From the NCBI GenBank assembly GCA_029862725.1, contig JAOTWT010000155.1, positions 1-6,978 on the forward strand: DNA of 6,978 nucleotides. The letters are read 5' to 3'. The notes under the pieces are model-generated. The model saw only the letters and a list, made by a program, of their open reading frames with translations, was not told the origin of the DNA and did not search any database. Shown in pieces: positions 5,595-6,978 of this stretch (position 1 is its first letter; each line of letters opens with the position of its first letter). This DNA is from Acidobacteriota bacterium. GTDB lineage: Bacteria > Acidobacteriota > Blastocatellia > Pyrinomonadales > Pyrinomonadaceae. The translations under genes were made by a program, and so were the position numbers.

Positions 5595-6866
5595 ATGCAC
5601 AATATTAACGAAACACATAACAAAGACCTTGAGAGCTGGATAGAATCGGCGAACGAACCGGAAAGCGACTTCCCGATACAGAATCTGCCGGTATGCCAAT
5701 ACCTCGAAGCGGGCGAAAAGAAAATCGGCGTCGCGATCGGCGACTCGGTCCTGGACTTTGAGGCGTTCTTCAACACGGCTCTTGCAAAGGGTGGCGAAAA
5801 AGTTGATATGGCTTTGGCTGTCGACTCGAATGTAAGAATCGCACTACAGGAAGCTCTCGGAGAGAACACGAACGAAGAAGCAAAAACACTCATCGGTGAG
5901 CATTTGCTAAGGAAACAAAGCGACCTGGAGTATGTAAAACCCTTTCATATTCACGATTACACCGATTTTTACTGCTCGATATATCACGCGACGAATGTCG
6001 GAAGAATTTTTCGCCCCGAGAACCCGCTGCTGCCGAACTACAGGTATGTTCCGATTGGTTATCATGGCCGTTCGTCGTCGATCGTAATGTCCGGTTCGGA
6101 TGTTGTCCGCCCGAAAGGGCAAAACCGCTCGGACACCGAAAACCCTCCAGTCTACATACCTTCTAAGGCTCTAGATTACGAAATGGAAGTCGGCTTCTTC
6201 GTCGGCAGCGGAAACAAACTCGGCGAAACGATCCCGATTTCAAAAGCCGAGGAGCACATATTTGGTCTCTGCCTCGTAAACGACTGGTCCGCCCGGGACA
6301 TACAAGGATGGGAAGCTCAGCCGCTCGGACCTTTCCTGGGCAAGAGTTTTGCGACGACCATCGCGCCTTTTGTGGTTCCTCTGGAGGCCCTCGCTCCCTT
6401 CCGCGTTCCCGAGTATGACCGCGGCGACGAACCTGGGCCGCTTGAATACCTTAAAAACGATATCAACAGCAAAAAAGGCGGTATCGATATGAAGCTGGAG
6501 GTCTATATTGCTTCGAAGCAGATGCGTGACGAGAACATAGAGCCGCATCTTCTGAGCCGTTCAAATCTAAAGGATCTTTACTGGACGATCGGTCAGATGC
6601 TCACGCACCACGCATCGAACGGCTGCAACCTCAACCCCGGCGACCTGATCGCGACCGGAACAGTCTCCGGCAATGAGAACGACGAGAAAGCCTCCCTCCT
6701 CGAAATCACAAAACGCGGCAAAGAGCCGTTTGAACTCCCGACCGGGGAAACACGCCGCTTTTTGGAGGACTACGACGAAATTATCATGAAGGGCTTTTGC
6801 GGACGCGAAGGCTATCGGCGAATCGGTTTTGGAGAATGCCGCGGCGTCATTCTGCCGGCAAACTAG
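5595..6866 (+). CDS. fah: Fumarylacetoacetase (fumarylacetoacetate hydrolase)
   Basis: Hydrolyses fumarylacetoacetate to fumarate and acetoacetate, the last step of Tyr degradation. The 423-residue protein matches the two-domain eukaryote-type enzyme (about 420 residues). An N-terminal SH3-like part contains SWIESANEPESDFPIQNLP (15-33), and the catalytic domain follows from about residue 120. Metal and catalytic residues are in place: Asp124 and His131 (DFYCSIYHATNVG), Arg140, Glu196 and Glu198 (YEMEVGFFVG), Asp230 and Gln237 (VNDWSARDIQGWE), Lys250 (FLGKSF) and Thr356 (TGTVSG). From Asp124 to Lys250 they are offset by 2 to 3 from mouse Asp126, His133, Arg142, Glu199, Glu201, Asp233, Gln240 and Lys253. 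The C-terminus GYRRIGFGECRGVILPA is typical. A TGA at 5583-5585 and the lack of other early Met codons fix the start. It ends the recognisable cluster. Confidence 0.96.
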   Translation: MHNINETHNKDLESWIESANEPESDFPIQNLPVCQYLEAGEKKIGVAIGDSVLDFEAFFNTALAKGGEKVDMALAVDSNVRIALQEALGENTNEEAKTLIGEHLLRKQSDLEYVKPFHIHDYTDFYCSIYHATNVGRIFRPENPLLPNYRYVPIGYHGRSSSIVMSGSDVVRPKGQNRSDTENPPVYIPSKALDYEMEVGFFVGSGNKLGETIPISKAEEHIFGLCLVNDWSARDIQGWEAQPLGPFLGKSFATTIAPFVVPLEALAPFRVPEYDRGDEPGPLEYLKNDINSKKGGIDMKLEVYIASKQMRDENIEPHLLSRSNLKDLYWTIGQMLTHHASNGCNLNPGDLIATGTVSGNENDEKASLLEITKRGKEPFELPTGETRRFLEDYDEIIMKGFCGREGYRRIGFGECRGVILPAN

Positions 6867-6978
6867 AGGCGTTTAAAGATCAGCGCGGGCGAGCGAGGCG
6901 CAAGCCCCTGGGTGATAGCCAAACAAAATTCTTTGTTATCTGATTCAGCATCTGAGAAATCGAGACATTTTATGTAAG

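Noticed and set aside
6887..6907. GGGC...GCCC stem after fah as a Rho-independent terminator
   Set aside because: It has only 4 paired bases with a 13-nt loop and no following T run.

Overview
The window carries a homogentisate-route phenylalanine/tyrosine degradation cluster on the + strand. In order it holds phenylalanine 4-hydroxylase (492-1391), an ORF6N-domain protein (1404-1934), 4-hydroxyphenylpyruvate dioxygenase (1957-3066), homogentisate 1,2-dioxygenase (3119-4411), a 300-residue protein of a family I do not recognise (4582-5484) and fumarylacetoacetase (5595-6866). The first 127 bases, on the - strand, are the N-terminal end of a divergent Lrp/AsnC-type regulator, which is the natural candidate for controlling the cluster.

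Together the recognised enzymes convert Phe to Tyr (PhhA), 4-hydroxyphenylpyruvate to homogentisate (Hpd), homogentisate to maleylacetoacetate (HmgA), and fumarylacetoacetate to fumarate plus acetoacetate (Fah). The visible catalytic residues of all four are intact. Not encoded here are the tyrosine aminotransferase, the pterin-recycling enzyme 4a-carbinolamine dehydratase (PhhB), and, most notably, the zeta-class GST maleylacetoacetate isomerase. That isomerase catalyses the step between HmgA and Fah, and the unrecognised 300-residue protein lies exactly between those two genes. This is the best candidate in the window for undescribed biology.

Layout: phhA, the ORF6N gene and hpd are packed with 12- and 22-nt gaps and look co-transcribed. 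Gaps of 52, 170 and 110 nt then precede hmgA, the unknown gene and fah. The 364-nt divergent gap (128-491) holds a heptanucleotide repeat tract, a candidate promoter and a 6-5-6 inverted repeat just upstream of phhA. The gaps of 52 nt or more between genes hold short-period degenerate direct repeats (heptads of AGTTCAN, ATGGTCA and CAYTWAT type, or ATTGATTGA/TTTTTCATT units), while the two tightest gaps hold none.

Organism: a bacterium of roughly 50% GC with repeat-littered intergenic DNA and a longer HPPD whose metal-ligand spacing resembles the human and Streptomyces enzymes. Gene content and the style of the intergenic repeats suggest Acidobacteriota (Blastocatellia-like). This is an inference from general familiarity and has not been tested by any search. 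No RNA genes, CRISPR arrays, IS elements or replication origins were seen.
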